NCBI GenBank assembly: GCA_029378245.1
Contig: JARKIF010000008.1
Span: forward strand, 1,364,001-1,428,000
Origin: Roridomyces roridus
Taxonomy: Eukaryota > Basidiomycota > Agaricomycetes > Agaricales > Mycenaceae
Direction: 5' to 3'
Length of the DNA: 64,000 bases
In this document: one piece after another, positions 1 to 12,146 of the stretch
Position numbering within the stretch: position 1 is the stretch's first letter
Layout: each line of letters starts with the position of its first letter
Notes under the pieces: generated by a model
Told to the model about the DNA's origin: nothing
Seen by the model: only the letters and a program-made list of their open reading frames with translations
Database searches by the model: none
Position numbers and translations under genes: made by a program

Positions 1-3000
1 AAGATCAACAAATCTGTCAAAATCATCAAATGGGCCCGTCTGTCTTGGAGCAGATTTGGCAGTCAGAGATGCGCGCGGGACTGGGGACGAGACAATCAGA
101 AATTGTCTTGAAGAAGAATAAAACTTGCCTTTCTTGGATGGTGGGGTTACTGGAACTCGTGATGGAGCCGTCTTCTTCGCTGCTGGAACGCGACGGGAAT
201 TCGCCGGACGCGATGCTGGAACCGTTTGCTTCGGGACTGTTTTCTTGACAACTTTCGGGCTGGGCACAGAATTGGGTGCCAGCTCTGCATCAAGGAGTTG
301 ACAGGCCTTGCCGACGTGATCCGCAACGATGGCGGACTGATCTCGATCAGCGCGACGATGGGCGTGCAATGCCAGCCACAGATGCGCCGAAGCACGATAC
401 TGCGCGCAGAAACATGATAAATCGGAATCATGGCCCAGGTTCTATCGCGAATGAATAGGAATAATCAGCAGCCAAGTTGGGTCGCACCTTACGACTGAGA
501 ATACATTCCACCTCGCTCCCCACTTCCAACGGCGAAGGCAAACGGACAGCCTCTTCCGGTCCAGCATGATACGAATATTCCAGACACCTCAGAAGCGTTC
601 GAGCTCTACGCACTGGCATCTCCTCTGGTCCGTAGACTTCCAGTGCAGCAAGTAACAACGCTTGTACCACAGTTCGTGTGCTCTCCTTCCATCGGCTTTT
701 ATCGAGGCTCTGTATCTGCCGCTCGAGCAATACTCCGGTGACATGAATGCCAAGCCCTAGAGAACGGAGTGAGACGTTCTCCGTGGACAAAAGCAGCTCG
801 CATGCTCCAAGGTATGTGACACGGTCCACGATGGCAGCGAGTTGTATCGTCGCTGGCGACGCCTCGAAAACAACTCCGAGGGATGATTGATGTGTCTGGC
901 GAACAAAGTCGATCGAGGAGTAAGGGAAACTCTTGATGCAATCCAAGAACGCTTCAAAGGCGAGCTACACAAAATGGTCAAGAAAAAAAAATCGCAAAAA
1001 AGGAGGAGCACAAACCTTGCGGTCACCAATCTTGGAGTAGCAGACCCCGAGCAACTCCCATCGCCTCCAAAGTTGCCCTTCTAATTGCTTCCACCCGTCA
1101 GCCGTCTTCGGGTCGTCGTCATTCGGTCCAACGCGCATGTCTAGGGCCTTTCTACCAAGAAGGCACCCATCGTGCAGGTATCGTATGGCTGCACCGTGCT
1201 TGCCAGCTTGGTACAGTGACCCAGCGAGGTTGTGAAATGCCCCTGATATGCATCGAGCATAACTAGGCTTGTCAGCGGCAGCATCTCCAATGTCGATCTC
1301 AAGGAATGTTGTAGCGCGCTTCAGAAGATCATACGGAGCAGCGTGGGTGCGAGGGTCCTGGACATTCAGTTTCGTGCGCGCCAGAGCAAATATGGTATCT
1401 AGAACAGCCGTGATCGAATCAGCCGTCGGTTTCTAATGGCCAAGTTAACGGAAGCAAGAAACGGCAAGAGACTACCAACCACTCTCAATGACTCTTGCAG
1501 CATTTCGCAGAGAACCTCGAGAAGCGTGAGAACATCCGGTCTGTGAGGCAGCATGGTTTCGTTGTCAATGAATTTGATGGCACTACGACGCGCCCTTTCC
1601 ATGGCCCGCTGTAGCTTGTTGGACAAACGAAGCACCTCCTCGCCTCCTTCAGCAGGTGCGAGAAGAGGCGCAGACCCGTGGGCCTGCAACGCTCCGGTTG
1701 TTTCGCGAATCCGTTTGCCAAAGGTGTCTGATGGGAATCAGTGCTTTCAACAATGAAAAAACTTGGTAGTCGTACCCGAATCAATTTGGCCTGCATCTGA
1801 ACCAAGCAGAGTAGTCGTTTGAGCAAGAGTGGCTGAGAGCCGAGCGCACTGCAAGAGAAAATCATTCGCGGGTTCCAGTTTCGGGGCGGAACTTTGGGAT
1901 GCCTCTGGCCGAGTGCCCATGAGCATTGCGATACGATCCAAGGATATCATATCCCCCGCCTGATAAATCTTCAGAATAAGCGCTAACATGAAATGGACCA
2001 CGTACTCGATTTGCAAAACTGGTCCAGCACTCGCAGAACGATATGAACCCCTTGCCACTCATAAAACTTTCCGCATCCTCGCGTGCCTGCATCCTAGTGA
2101 CTAGTCGCCCAAACGCGTCCAAGACGCTCTGGGTTGCTTCGTTGTTTTCTTCAGATGCCTTGACATACAACGCAGCAGACTTGATGCATTGGTCCCAGAA
2201 GGACTGTGGCTGAATTTTGCCGGGCCCAGTATGAGCGAGGCAAGAAATGGCATAGTCGCGCAGACTAAAAGCGTGCCGGTACGACTTGATCGTGGTTTGA
2301 AGCACGCCTGCCGCTTTGATGAGGCTGCTATAAGCCCGGGTGAAAATCATGTCCGCGTGCGACGCGGGAAGGGTGGACAATAGTGGTGACCATTCTAATA
2401 TCGTTGGGCAAGAGCCTAGAGCGTATGAAAATGACGCGGGGGATATCTTGGATGCGGGAGTCGATACGAGGTGTGAGATAGTCGTCAGCGCGTGCAGCAG
2501 GAAGGTGGTCACGAGTGTCAGTAGTATGGGGTCCGCGGGGGCTTGGGGGCGTGGAATGGATAGAAGGTGTAGATTGTCAGGAGAGTTGGACGGGGCATCT
2601 GTTCCCAACAACGCGCAAAGTCGAGGATGCATCTGCTGCAAAGCGGGCAAAGCAGCATCGAACTGGTGGCCTAGATGTAAGCTGGTGGACGGACAATCTC
2701 GAGAACACTCACCATCTCCAGAGTCACCAGTTTCCCCAGTACGCTGCCTGCCGCCCTTTCAATATCCAGCTCCCCTGGTGACACTTCTCGCAATAATGCG
2801 AGATGTTTGGAGACTGACGCCGCTGCCGAGTTGGCGGAAGATCTCTTCGTGGGCGCCGTGTCCGAAGACGGTTTCCAACCTGACTGCACGAGTACAGATA
2901 GCTCTTGAGAAGCCGCATTGACTGCGCGCATGGCTGCGACGCGCCGTTCTTCGGGAGACAGAGTGGCCGCCTTCTCTTTCCCCTTGCCTTTGGGGTTTGA

Positions 3001-3144
3001 GATGGCGAGCGAGGCCATCTTGTCAGCCAGTTGGTCTGCAGAGGGCTTTTGACGCGCTTTCGAGGCCGTACTGGCCAGAGGACGCGTGGTTGTTGCTTTC
3101 GTGGCCGTACGGGCCACCGGACGCGTGGTTGTTGTAGATGGCAT
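1..3144 (-). CDS. ESP1: Separase (separin, C50 peptidase), N-terminal part, truncated by window edge
   Basis: Separase cleaves cohesin at anaphase. Only the amino-terminal helical/TPR-like half lies here; the catalytic C50 domain would lie beyond base 1. The start ATG (3144) opens a basic, low-complexity leader with a repeated Arg-Pro-x-Ala pattern, then a conserved block around MRAVNAASQELS and many helical exons (for example 2650-1862, 1689-1399, 946-428) joined by introns of about 50 bases. Stretches such as CISGAFHNLAGSLYQAGKHG, WELLGVCYSKIGDRK and CASAHLWLALHAHRRAD fit what I recall of agaric separases. It is divergent from the small gene starting at 3234, 90 bases away. Without the catalytic His/Cys the assignment rests on the helical region only; another TPR-rich protein is possible. 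Confidence 0.68.
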
Positions 3145-3245
3145 GAAGGAGTGTCGACATCACGTGACAGTTGACGGATCACATGTGCCACCGAACGCCC
3201 CTTTCGTTTCACCCTGCTCCTCCTCTTCCTCGCATGGCCAGTTCA
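3055..3245. repeat. Duplicated promoter segment, copy 1 (separase start region)
   Basis: This stretch covers the first separase codons and the divergent promoter. It shares ordered blocks with 3950-4130: a gcg.tttcgaggcc block, gacgcgtggttgttgtagat, ggcatgaag, ggatcacatgtg, ccgaacgc and atggccagtt. Spacing and order are kept although the sequence has diverged. It also contains an internal short tandem repeat (gacgcgtggttgttg twice). Confidence 0.6.
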
Positions 3246-3881
3246 GCAGACAATACAAACCTGAACATCAACGAAGACGAGCTCATCGCAGAGCTTGAAA
3301 GCAAGTATGGTTGGTCTGACATTCGGACCACCCTCGACACACTCTATGGCAACTATCCCGCTGGAAGACAGCTTTGTCTGCAGAATATGATGCCGCTGCT
3401 GAGGACGCCCAACATTCTCGGGGTGCGTCCTACATCAGATTTGCGTTCATGACGGCGGACGCTTCTGCAGACAAAGCCAACATCCGACGACCCTCAGCCG
3501 GGCACCTATCGTATTGACATACCCGATGACGACCTTTGCATTCGAGTGTTCCCCGGAGGGACGACAGCCCAGGAGGGATTCTATTTTTTTGACTTCTATT
3601 GCATGGATACACAAAATCCCATCGACACACCCAAGGGATATGTCATACGGCTTGAAGGTCGCCCTGGTATTGGACCTGAGCGCAGTGATCCCATCGAATC
3701 CCTCGAGGCTGGACCTGGATTTCAGATTCCTCGGGGGTCAATGAAGTACAGCATGAACGATGGTGCCCGGATGACTCTAGAGCGGGCTAACAAGGAGACC
3801 TTTGTCTTCGACCTCCCGACGCGTTTAGGTCGACGTCATGCAGCGGAGGCGGGGGTTGGGCAGCCTGTTCTCATGCATTAG
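3234..3881 (+). CDS. Conserved-looking hypothetical protein, about 199 aa
   Basis: Two exons (3234-3422 and 3471-3881) join at a phase-0, 48-base GT-AG intron to give about 199 residues. The first exon is acidic and helical (NEDELIAELESKYGW near residue 15). The second has a compact beta-rich segment with IRVFPGG and FYFFDFYCMDTQNP. No signal peptide or membrane segment is visible and I do not recognise the family. The start is the first ATG after the divergent promoter shared with separase; the end lies about 230 bases before atg15. That it is a real gene is supported by a clean intron and an intact frame. Confidence 0.6.
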
Positions 3882-3949
3882 CTGCAGTGGGCGGGATGTG
3901 TAGTATTGTTTGTGTATTACTTTTGTCTCCACTCGTTGCCGTGAGCCTT

Positions 3950-4130
3950 CTTGAAGCGTTTTCGAGGCCAGGGACGCGTGGTTGTTGTAGATGCAATGTA
4001 AATGGCATGAAGAGACTCGGCGGCTCGGATCACATGTGGCAATTACCGAACGCGTAATGCGCTTGTTCCGTTCCTCAGTGCTTGCCATCTTCCCTCATCT
4101 CCCTTGCTTTGTGGATGGCCAGTTGCCGAA
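3950..4130. repeat. Duplicated promoter segment, copy 2 (upstream of atg15)
   Basis: Diverged copy of 3055-3245 lying directly before and across the atg15 start codon at 4115. The shared blocks are in the same order and orientation. In copy 1 the atggccagtt block begins the hypothetical gene at 3234; in copy 2 the matching block (gatggccagttgc) begins atg15, so both downstream genes appear to use the same ancestral start region. Confidence 0.6.
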
Positions 4131-5510
4131 CGCCTAATGTCCAACTCATGCTCTTATTCCTGCTCGTCATCTGCAGCCTTTGTGTTGCGGACCCCAGCGC
4201 ATTTCGGGCCCCTAACGGACTCTTGAAATTGCGGCCCACCACTGTCTATAGACCCCGCTCTCTCGATGCTTTCCACCGAGCCCGTTGGCGCTCACGGGAC
4301 CTCGAGGAATGCGAGGCAGATCTTTGGGACTCCCACATCGTCGAAGGGCCAGATGTAACAGATCGCCATACTCTGTCACAGCTAGCGCGCATGAGTGCCA
4401 ATGCATACACCGCGCCCGGCAGGACCCGATATGAATTAGATCCAGCCTGGAGCGCAAGCTTTCCGTTCGGCTGGGAAGACTCGGAGAACGGGTTTCGGGG
4501 CCATGTTTTCATGTCCTCCGACAACTCGACAGTGGTTTTATCCATTAAAGGGACAACTCCCTTCGGCGGGCCCACTTCCAAGGTCGATAAGCACGAGGAC
4601 AACCTTCTGTTTTCTTGTTGCTGTGCCCGAGTCGACTCCTCTTGGATTCTGAGGAAGGTTTGCGATTGCTATAGACGTTCGTGGCGCTGCGATGATACTT
4701 GGTGAGACAACTATTGGAAGTGTTCCATGAAAAACCAAACCGTTCGCAGCCTCTCTAAAGCCGTCATAGAAGACAGCATATTCTACTCTGTTGGCGTGGT
4801 ACGTTTTACCTCCGCAATGTTCTCTCGTAACTCAAATCAACCAAGAAACTAATCAACGATCTATTCCTCCTCTATCCGACGGCAAATGTGTGGATTGTGG
4901 GACACTCTCTTGGTCAAACTTTCCTTGATGCCACATAATTCAGGCTCACGAGTTGCAGGCGGTTCCCTGGCTGCACTCCTTGGGTCCACTTTCGGTCTAC
5001 CTGTCGTCGCCTTCGGTTTGTGCCACTCACTTTCCGAGTACCAACAACTCAACATGCAGTAGAATCGCCTGGTGAAAGGCTGGCCGCACAGAGGCTTCAT
5101 TTACCCCTGCCTCCAAGTGACGGTCCGCTGGGCCATTTCCTCCCTGCCGTGACCCATGTATATCACAACAGCGACCCGATCCCTCAAGGGTTATGTACTG
5201 GTCCTCGCTCCTTTTGTTCCCAGGCAGGTTATGCTCTTGAGACCCGATGCCACCTGGGCAAGTCGATCGTCTTCGACACGGTCAACAAGCTGGGCTGGGG
5301 TGTTCATCTCCGGACGCACCCTATCAAGCAATTGATTTCGGTTCTCGATACCGACGGGATTGAGTGGGAGGAGGGCAGGAGCGTACCTCTCGCTCGCGCG
5401 GAGGTGGACTGTGTGGTGAGTTACCTTGTACTAGTCGCACCCAGTGACTCAATACTCGACAGGATTGTTTCAAGTGGGAGTTTGGGGATTATGACAACGA
5501 CGCTCTGTAA
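4115..5510 (+). CDS. ATG15: Atg15-type vacuolar lipase
   Basis: Phospholipase/triacylglycerol lipase that breaks down autophagic bodies inside the vacuole. Six exons (4115-4701, 4750-4798, 4846-4912, 4959-5015, 5063-5415, 5463-5510) give about 386 residues in one open frame. Near the amino end is a hydrophobic signal anchor (LMLLFLLVICSLC). The family pattern follows: LSQLARMSANAY, LSIKGTT, LLFSCCCARVD, then the catalytic serine in GHSLGG, which is split across an intron. FESPGERLA, HVYHNSDPIP and the terminal DCFKWEFGD motif complete the domain. A TTG-initiated extension upstream is ignored. It ends 40 bases from the convergent guanine deaminase gene. All hallmark residues are intact. Confidence 0.92.
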
Positions 5511-5550
5511 TCTATGTAATCTATATGTTTCTTCTACAATGTATACACGC

Positions 5551-7177
5551 TTAATGGAACTCCTTCCCTCCGATTAGTTTGCCCTGGACATAGACGCGTG
5601 CTATATTCCTATCATCTCCACAGAAGAAGAATTGCTCGAGCATGGCTTCCAAACTCTTTGAAGCCAAATTATCGCCCCACACTGCAGGGTTGCCAGCTTC
5701 ATTCCGGACGTTGACTTGGATGGCATCAAAGCTCTTGCCTACTGCGAAGCTTCCCACCGATTTATCCAGGCTGCACACCTCGGCGCCACCGAGGGTCGCG
5801 AGGTACAACAAGCTCGCGATCGAAAGCTGCTTGTTGCTAAATTGTGCAGACGTATCTTCTCCTCGATGCTGCATCGCGATGACCTTGGACGCGATACTCG
5901 CATTCTGGATGGCGTTGAGGATCGAAGGGGAGTAGCCGCCGGAGACATCCGTTCCCAATCCGACCTAGAGACCATTTAGTTCAGAGGGAAAGGATAATAA
6001 GAATCCGACCTTGATTCCACAGTCCAGATACTTTCCGATTGGCGCAACGCCGCTGTTCAGATTAAAGTTGCTCGTAGGGCAATGGCTAATTCCCGCCTTC
6101 TTCGTCGCGATGAGCGCGATTTCCTCATCTTTCAAATGAACGGCATGCGCCAGGATAGTATTAGACCGAAGGAGCCCGAACGAATCGTATGCAGCGGCGT
6201 AGGACGAAGTTTCGGGAAACAACGACGCGGTGAATGCAATTTCGGCGGGGTTCTCAGAGATATGCGTTTGAATACGGAGATGGGGATCAGCAGCGGCTAG
6301 TTCGCCCAGGCCTTTCAAAAGGGGTGAAGTGCAGCTGATAGCGAAGCGAGGCGTGAGGATGGGCTGAACTAGCGGCTCGTCCGCATTGGACGGAAGCTGC
6401 TTGATGTGCGAAATGAGCGTCTTGGTGGCGGAGATGGATGCCTCGACAGATGGCTCGATGTAATGAGAGGGTGAATTCCGGTCCATGTTGCATTTCTGAA
6501 TGATTTTGAGGGCTCGTGGCACCGTGCGGTAGATCCACTTACGCCGATAAACGCTCGTTGACCTATATACGTTTAGAAGTAAAACCGAAGACGAGATCGT
6601 AAACCTCACCGCAGGCATTCACAATGTCGGCTAGAACTTTGGTTGCTTCGAGGTGAATAGTCCCATAGTAGCAGCAGGTGGTCGTCTAAGAGCTCCATTC
6701 ATTTTCTGCAAAAAGCAGGGACAAGAACACGGACCCCAGAGTCGATTATACGGCGCACAACAGACGCATAGGTACGCTCCGCAAAAGCCACATCAGAGAA
6801 CTTGGATTCCATCGGGAACGTGATGTTTTCCAGCCAGTCCAGGAGCTCGTATTCTTGGCCACTCCCAATATTGGGCACTTGGGGCGCATGCTAGCTCCTG
6901 ATTGAGAACAGCTCGACAGAGGCGCTAGTGTGCTTACAGTATGGGTATCAATAAATCCTGGGCAAAGAAATTCGCCCTCCCGAAGACAGACCACTTGGAC
7001 ATCGGCGTAGCCTCTTGCCGCTAGAGCGTCTTGCACCATTGAAGATTCAACATCCTCGACAACCCAATCAATGTTACCCGAGGACCCGACGGCGATGAGA
7101 CATGCACGGTGCGCCTCGAACGATTTCAGCGAGACAGGGTTTACGACTGCACCATAGTACAGGACCGGTTCGGACAT
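5551..7177 (-). CDS. GUD1: Guanine deaminase
   Basis: Zinc amidohydrolase converting guanine to xanthine in purine salvage and catabolism, cytosolic. The spliced frame has the metal motif PGFIDTHTHAPQ near residue 75 (the HTH straddles the first intron), EYELLDWLENITFP, a Cys-rich CCYYGTIHLEATK, GKCNMDRNSP, THISEN, ILAHAVHLKD, SHCPTSNFNL and GLGTDVSGGYS, which together are diagnostic for the family. At least five introns of about 50 bases interrupt it. The start ATG lies just inside a longer TTG-initiated frame. The last intron donor appears to be GTCGGA, weak but usable. It converges with atg15. Confidence 0.93.
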
Positions 7178-7245
7178 GGTGGTGATTCCGGCCAAGTTGA
7201 TTTGGGTTGAGACATGGTGCAGGTCAAAGCTGATTCACAACCAAA

Positions 7246-8224
7246 CTAATTCACTACTAATTCGCCCTCAACAGCCGCCGGTTCTATCGCTAGCTGCTGG
7301 AGTAGGATATCGTATCTAGCTCGTTCCGACCGTTTCAGATACTTTAGAATTTTCGCCCGCTGGTGCACCAATTTTCGCAGAGACAGTTTGTTCTGCACAT
7401 CGTGTTTACACCGCTTCAGGTGTCTGTACACTTCACGGATTCTATACGTGAGGAGCGCAACTAGGATATGTGAGCAGCAAGACCAGCCGCTCAGAAAGAG
7501 CGACGCACCTTGAACCTCCGTGCGCCCGGTGTCGAAAGGGTTTGCCGGCGTAGAAAAGCCCTCTATTATTCGTCTCCGATTTTCGTACGCGATGCCCCCA
7601 GCGTCCGAGTTCCTGAGGTCGATAGCTTGGGCGAATCTGGCTGCTTTCTGGTCCTCTGCTTTCTGAAGAGCGTCTGCGGACATGGGCGGCGGGGCAGCTT
7701 TCGCTTTCTGATTCTCTGCTTCCCGAAGAGTGTTTTCAGGATGCGCAGTCGGGGCAGCTTGACCCGGCTGGATGAGCATGCCAACGTTGCGGTAAATACC
7801 AGACAGCTGGCGGAGATCGCGAAAGAGCGTCCTCTCAACCTCGCCTGTCACGCCGAAGGCCCTGTACCGTGGCATAGGGACGCCGTAGTTGGATTCAATC
7901 ATCTTCGGCGGCTGCTTGAAGACGGATTCGTCGACGAGCAGTTGAGCCAAGTAGCTTTCACGCCATTTATGCTCCTCTCCAGGTCGTGTGCCGAGTATGA
8001 CACTGGGACCAGTCTCCCTTTCCCCCTTTTCAAGCTGCTCGCGGTGCTGGAGGTTGGCTTTTTTGATGGCGCGCGACCGAAGTCGGGCTTCGGAAATCTT
8101 GGAAAGAACAGCGGAGGTGTGGAAAGCGCGGGAGGAGCTGGAAGAGGCCTCTGTGGGACCAGTCAGAACGCGTCGAAAAGCGGAGCAATGGGAACAGACG
8201 TTGAGAAATACACGTCCGAAGCAT
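7246..8224 (-). CDS. Mitochondrial small-subunit ribosomal protein uS15m
   Basis: Component of the mitochondrial ribosome small subunit (yeast Mrps28 family). Three exons: 8224-8200, 8150-7509 and 7460-7246. The first 49-base intron joins a short MLRTCISQ leader to a Ser-rich, Arg-containing stretch with the presequence-like RAFHTSAVLS, fitting mitochondrial import. The conserved S15 core lies at the carboxy end: IREVYRHL, KHDVQNKLSLRKLVHQRA and KILKYLKR. The middle part (residues about 90-170) is Ala/Lys/Gln-rich and less conserved, as in fungal homologues. The stop is TAG at 7246. Confidence 0.9.
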
Positions 8225-8350
8225 GGTGGTCGTGTCGGAAATAATTTATGTCGGCTTGATCTCGGCAGGAAACATCAATCAAGCATTTATTCGACAAACA
8301 AACAGGAAGTAGAATTAAAACTATATGGAAAACCAGGTATTTATTCAACT

Positions 8351-9762
8351 TCAACCCGAGCCAGCAGAGTAGACTTTGCCGAGCCAGAGCTCCTGGAACT
8401 TGTCGTAAAGCGCGAGTACACCTGCACTGGCCACTCCACGAAGAACGTTTGCGCCAGCGCCCTTGAAAAGCGATTTGGGACCCTCCTTCTTCATAATCTG
8501 GAAAGAGAGAAGTAAAAATTGGGTGCTTTGCAAGATCACACACCTGCGCGCCTGCGTCAAACATGGAAGAATAGTGAACGCCAGAGCCAGAGGTCATCAT
8601 CATCCGACGTCTTGGAGGGAGTTTCAGTGACAAGGGTAACGGCAAAGTAGAGGTAGACAGTACCTAGATGCAGTTAGGCACAGTTACTGGGTCAGATAAA
8701 GTAGAGTAGATACCTAATTGTGTCAAGTGGGTACGCAGCGAGCCCGGCCCCAGTGGTGACAGCCCATCCCAGCATGAACGACGCCAACAGGTTGCCCTGC
8801 AGTGGACCAACAAGGACGGTGGGCTTGAGCGAGTCGTAGAAGCCAAAGTACGCCCCGCGATAAACCATTATTCCGACGACACTGGGGACAAAGCCCCTGT
8901 ACAATCCTTTGACTCCATCCGCTGCGAGAGTCTGTTTATAAACGTCTAAGAGGCCATTGAACTGGCGCTTTCCGCCGGCGCCCGCGGACTTGGCGTCGCT
9001 GCTGAGGCGAGTACGCGCATAGTCCAGGGAATACACAAAGAGGGACGAAGAGGCGCCGGCGCCGGCACCAGAGGCTATGTTGCCAGCAAACCAAGTCTAT
9101 TGAACACATGAGTAAATGCCAAAAGAACAGCGGCTTAAATACCCAATATCCTTCGGATTTCTTGAAGCCAAACAGCGACTTGAAGTAATCCTCTGTTCAT
9201 CGTTGTAGTTGTCACAGATGAAGACAGATCCGACGTACTGAAGGCAAAATTGAGGGCTTGGGTGGGGAAATACCTGGAGAAATCAGATACCAAGTTGAGA
9301 ACCGTCAGCAAAGGCTAACCGTATCACATTAGTTCCATTGCCACGCCAGAACGCCGCCATGCCCTCTGATTTGTAGGTCCGAGAAAAAGCATCGCCGATG
9401 CCTGAATGACTGGTTAGCATGGACGAGTCCTAATCTTGGTAAAAGGTACCTTTATACGGCGTTGCCAGCCGTCCTTGTCTAATCTGAATGAAGCGGTCAA
9501 TGAGAGTCCACCAGGGTGCTTGAAAGTAAGACCATTTCATCTTGATTCTGCACGAGCAACTTGACACGCTCAATCGGAGCTGCACCGGTCTTTGAAATAG
9601 CCTTGAAACAACGTTATATCTACACTATAGTAGTACGTGGCGCGACTTACCCCCGCTGCACCTCCGAGTAGAAAGTCGGCTGATGGAACAGTTGGTTCGG
9701 GTCGACAGTGGAAAGAGATGAGACAAACCAGCAAAGTCTTGGAAGCTTTTGGGTTTTGACAT
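8351..9762 (-). CDS. AAC: Mitochondrial ADP/ATP carrier
   Basis: Inner-membrane exchanger of ADP and ATP, with six transmembrane helices in three repeats. Start [11 protein letters not shown] at 9762 is followed after a 50-base intron by [10 protein letters not shown], then [12 protein letters not shown] (carrier signature 1), [34 protein letters not shown] and the diagnostic nucleotide-carrier motif RRRMMM, ending near [15 protein letters not shown]. About nine short introns split it, several within repeat 1. All repeats are intact and the length is normal for the family (about 310 residues). Confidence 0.95.
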
Positions 9763-10819
9763 GAGTTGGGGGGTTTGACACGGGCGGGTTCCTCGCCTGG
9801 GGCTTTATGCATTTGGGTTTCAAGTCGGAACACGAACCACAGCGGAGAGATTCGGGTCTGTTGTAGACATAGGTTCGATGATACCGGAGTAATTATTCTA
9901 TTATTACGAAGGCGAGCTTACGCGGACATTTGCACGCCCGACGCCCAATGCGAACTGGTCCAGCTCTGGCAGGCGCCGAAGAAGGGCGCAGTGAGCTTCG
10001 GGCGGGTTTTCTCAGCTTTGGCTGGCTTGATGGGAGCTGATCAGGTGCCGAGCAGAGCAGCGGTGCCGACCATCAAAAAACCGGAGCCGCGAAGTGGACC
10101 TAGGATCAAGAAAGGCAGGCCGACGGAGGAAGTAGATCTGCGCCGCAGGGAGACATTGCCAGAAACAAGAAAGACCAGAGTCGACAGCCCGAATTGTTCT
10201 TGACTTGAATGCCTGCGGTTTGAACGCAGGAAATCACTTGCCCCCACATTGATGACCGCCCTCGCAACCGCTATCTGTGGCCGCACTGTGTCCGTCCTCG
10301 GAGAGAATGCGCCCCCCTGATTAATTCGCCTTCTAATAGTTGATACCCATCTCCCAGAGCGCGCTGAACTGTGAAACAAAAAGCAGCCACGTCACATGCC
10401 AGTGGTGCCCTTGTACTCCGACGCGTCTTTTACGCGTTTTTTACGCTGAGATGCAGCATGAGAGACGAATAGCCGGTCGTGGTTGCCAGTGAAACGCGTC
10501 TTGTGGATGAGGCCGCCCGTTTCGCAGATATCCAACATCTCTCCATTCCACGCGAGTGACGAGATGATTTCCGGACTGCTGCCGACGACGAGTGGGAAGA
10601 GCACGGAGAATAGAAACCAAGTGGATGCTGGCCTAGGAACCGTTAGTAGCATTTATTTGCGGAACAATTTGTAGGGAGAGAGAAGGCGAGCAAGGAGCCT
10701 TTTTCACGTACGTGCGATGATTTAAATTTTGCATCAAAAAGCGGTGGTGCCTCTTGTTCCCTCCTCCCACTTGCACTCTGCGTTAGGCGGTTTGCTCTCT
10801 TCCACTTGAATTCCTCGCC
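9763..10819. other. Intergenic region without a supported gene
   Basis: About 1 kb between two divergent genes. Minus-strand frames at 10652-10392 (begins with a hydrophobic stretch, then basic) and 10379-10041 are open, but I could not join them into a recognisable protein or find a conserved motif. A relic or a poorly conserved small gene cannot be excluded. Confidence 0.35.
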
Positions 10820-11530
10820 ATGCCCTCGCTTCGTCGCAGCTATTCCAGCCCCTCGGTGCGATCTGCACCGTACAGTCCTGGCCCTGCCCCCCGCGGCAGT
10901 GGGCACAGGCGGTCCACGGGCTCTGAGACGACAATTCGACGAGTTTTGGCGGACATCGGTACATTCAGCATAACTGTACCACCACTATATGCTAACTTGC
11001 GAGTAGAATGGTGGAGAGTAGCAGACGGTCAGCATGAGGTTCCCGAGCAGGAAGCGGAGGAGCAAGACGACCTCGACCCGGGCGAGGAACAAGACCTCCC
11101 CGAGCAGGTCCCCGCGGATGCCGTCGCTGTCGGCGCGTTCGCGTCCGAGCAACAACCGGAAGTAAGTAATTTCAGATAGCCTTTACTAGAGCCAAAAACT
11201 CACTCTTGTTAGATGCCCGTCAACGAAATGGCGGCTCTTTCCATTGCGCCCACCACCCCCACGCGGCACGCGCTCGAGTCCTCGACTTCGTCGCTGGAAT
11301 CCTCTCCCGACGTGTCAACTGTCCAGGCCGAGCTTCCCTTCCTCGACCTTGGCTCTTTGAACGCGAGCCTTCAGGACACCGACGTCGAAACGGCATTCGT
11401 TGGCACACGCGCGCGTCAGGCAGCGTTGTTGTCCGTCCGCTCCTACTCGTTCGACTTTGCATCGCACGAGCGTCAATACGCCGACTTTGCCATTTCGCCT
11501 CTCTCGTCGCCTCCCATTTTCTCCAATTGA
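10820..11530 (+). CDS. Hypothetical acidic/Ser-rich protein, about 203 aa
   Basis: Three exons with clean introns at 10959-11006 and 11162-11212. The amino end is Ser/Arg/Pro-rich (RRSYSSPSVRSAPYSPG), followed by RRVLADIEWWRVADGQ, a strongly acidic Glu/Asp/Gln segment, and a Ser/Thr-rich tail ending SPLSSPPIFSN with an aromatic patch SYSFDFASHERQYADF. It looks mostly disordered, with no membrane segment or known domain. Fungal gene models with such a short W-x-V motif exist, but I cannot name a family. Intact splicing supports a real gene. Confidence 0.55.
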
Positions 11531-12146
11531 TCCAAAATACCGCAGAGCCAGCAGGGCTCTCGGTTTCACCTTCAAAAACGCGTCTTTTCAATCCCGCATT
11601 CATGTCACCTACAGTCTATCTCATCATTGCACTACATTCCTACACACATCACGACGGCTAGTCCTCTTCTTGCACATATCCCATCGCATCGTTGCACGAC
11701 ACGACATCACGACAACTTACACGGGATTTTTTACTTCACACATTGGACAGACGCCATTGCATTCCTCACGTTTATCTATCCATCCCGCTATCGAAAAAAA
11801 CAAACCTATCCCAATGTACGACTAGATATGCACACATCCTTCCTCTCTTGTCTCTATCAAAATGTTTTCGACGGTTTCCCAGTTCACGACCCTGTTACGA
11901 ATATCTTGTACACGTCTGTACGAACCAGTTGTTGTCACGAATACAAAAAAATTGGCCCATTTGTACAATGTGAAATGAAATCAAAGCCCGACACCACTGC
12001 AAGCGAGCGGCGCAGAATGAATCAATCGAGACGAATGATGCATATGGACGCTCCCATCCATTCCAATCACATTTCACGCTCGAGCCGAGCGTCAGCAGGT
12101 GGAACAAGACGCCCCGTAGATTGGAAAACCACGATGAACACCCCGG
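11531..12146. other. Convergent 3' intergenic region
   Basis: About 615 bases between the ends of two convergent genes. It is locally A/C-rich with many cacat and catc runs. Open frames here show no conserved features and probably represent untranslated regions. Nothing else is recognised. Confidence 0.4.

Noticed and set aside
10041..10652. Minus-strand open frames as a membrane-protein gene
   Set aside because: No joining intron, conserved motif or known family could be supported; left as unassigned intergenic sequence.
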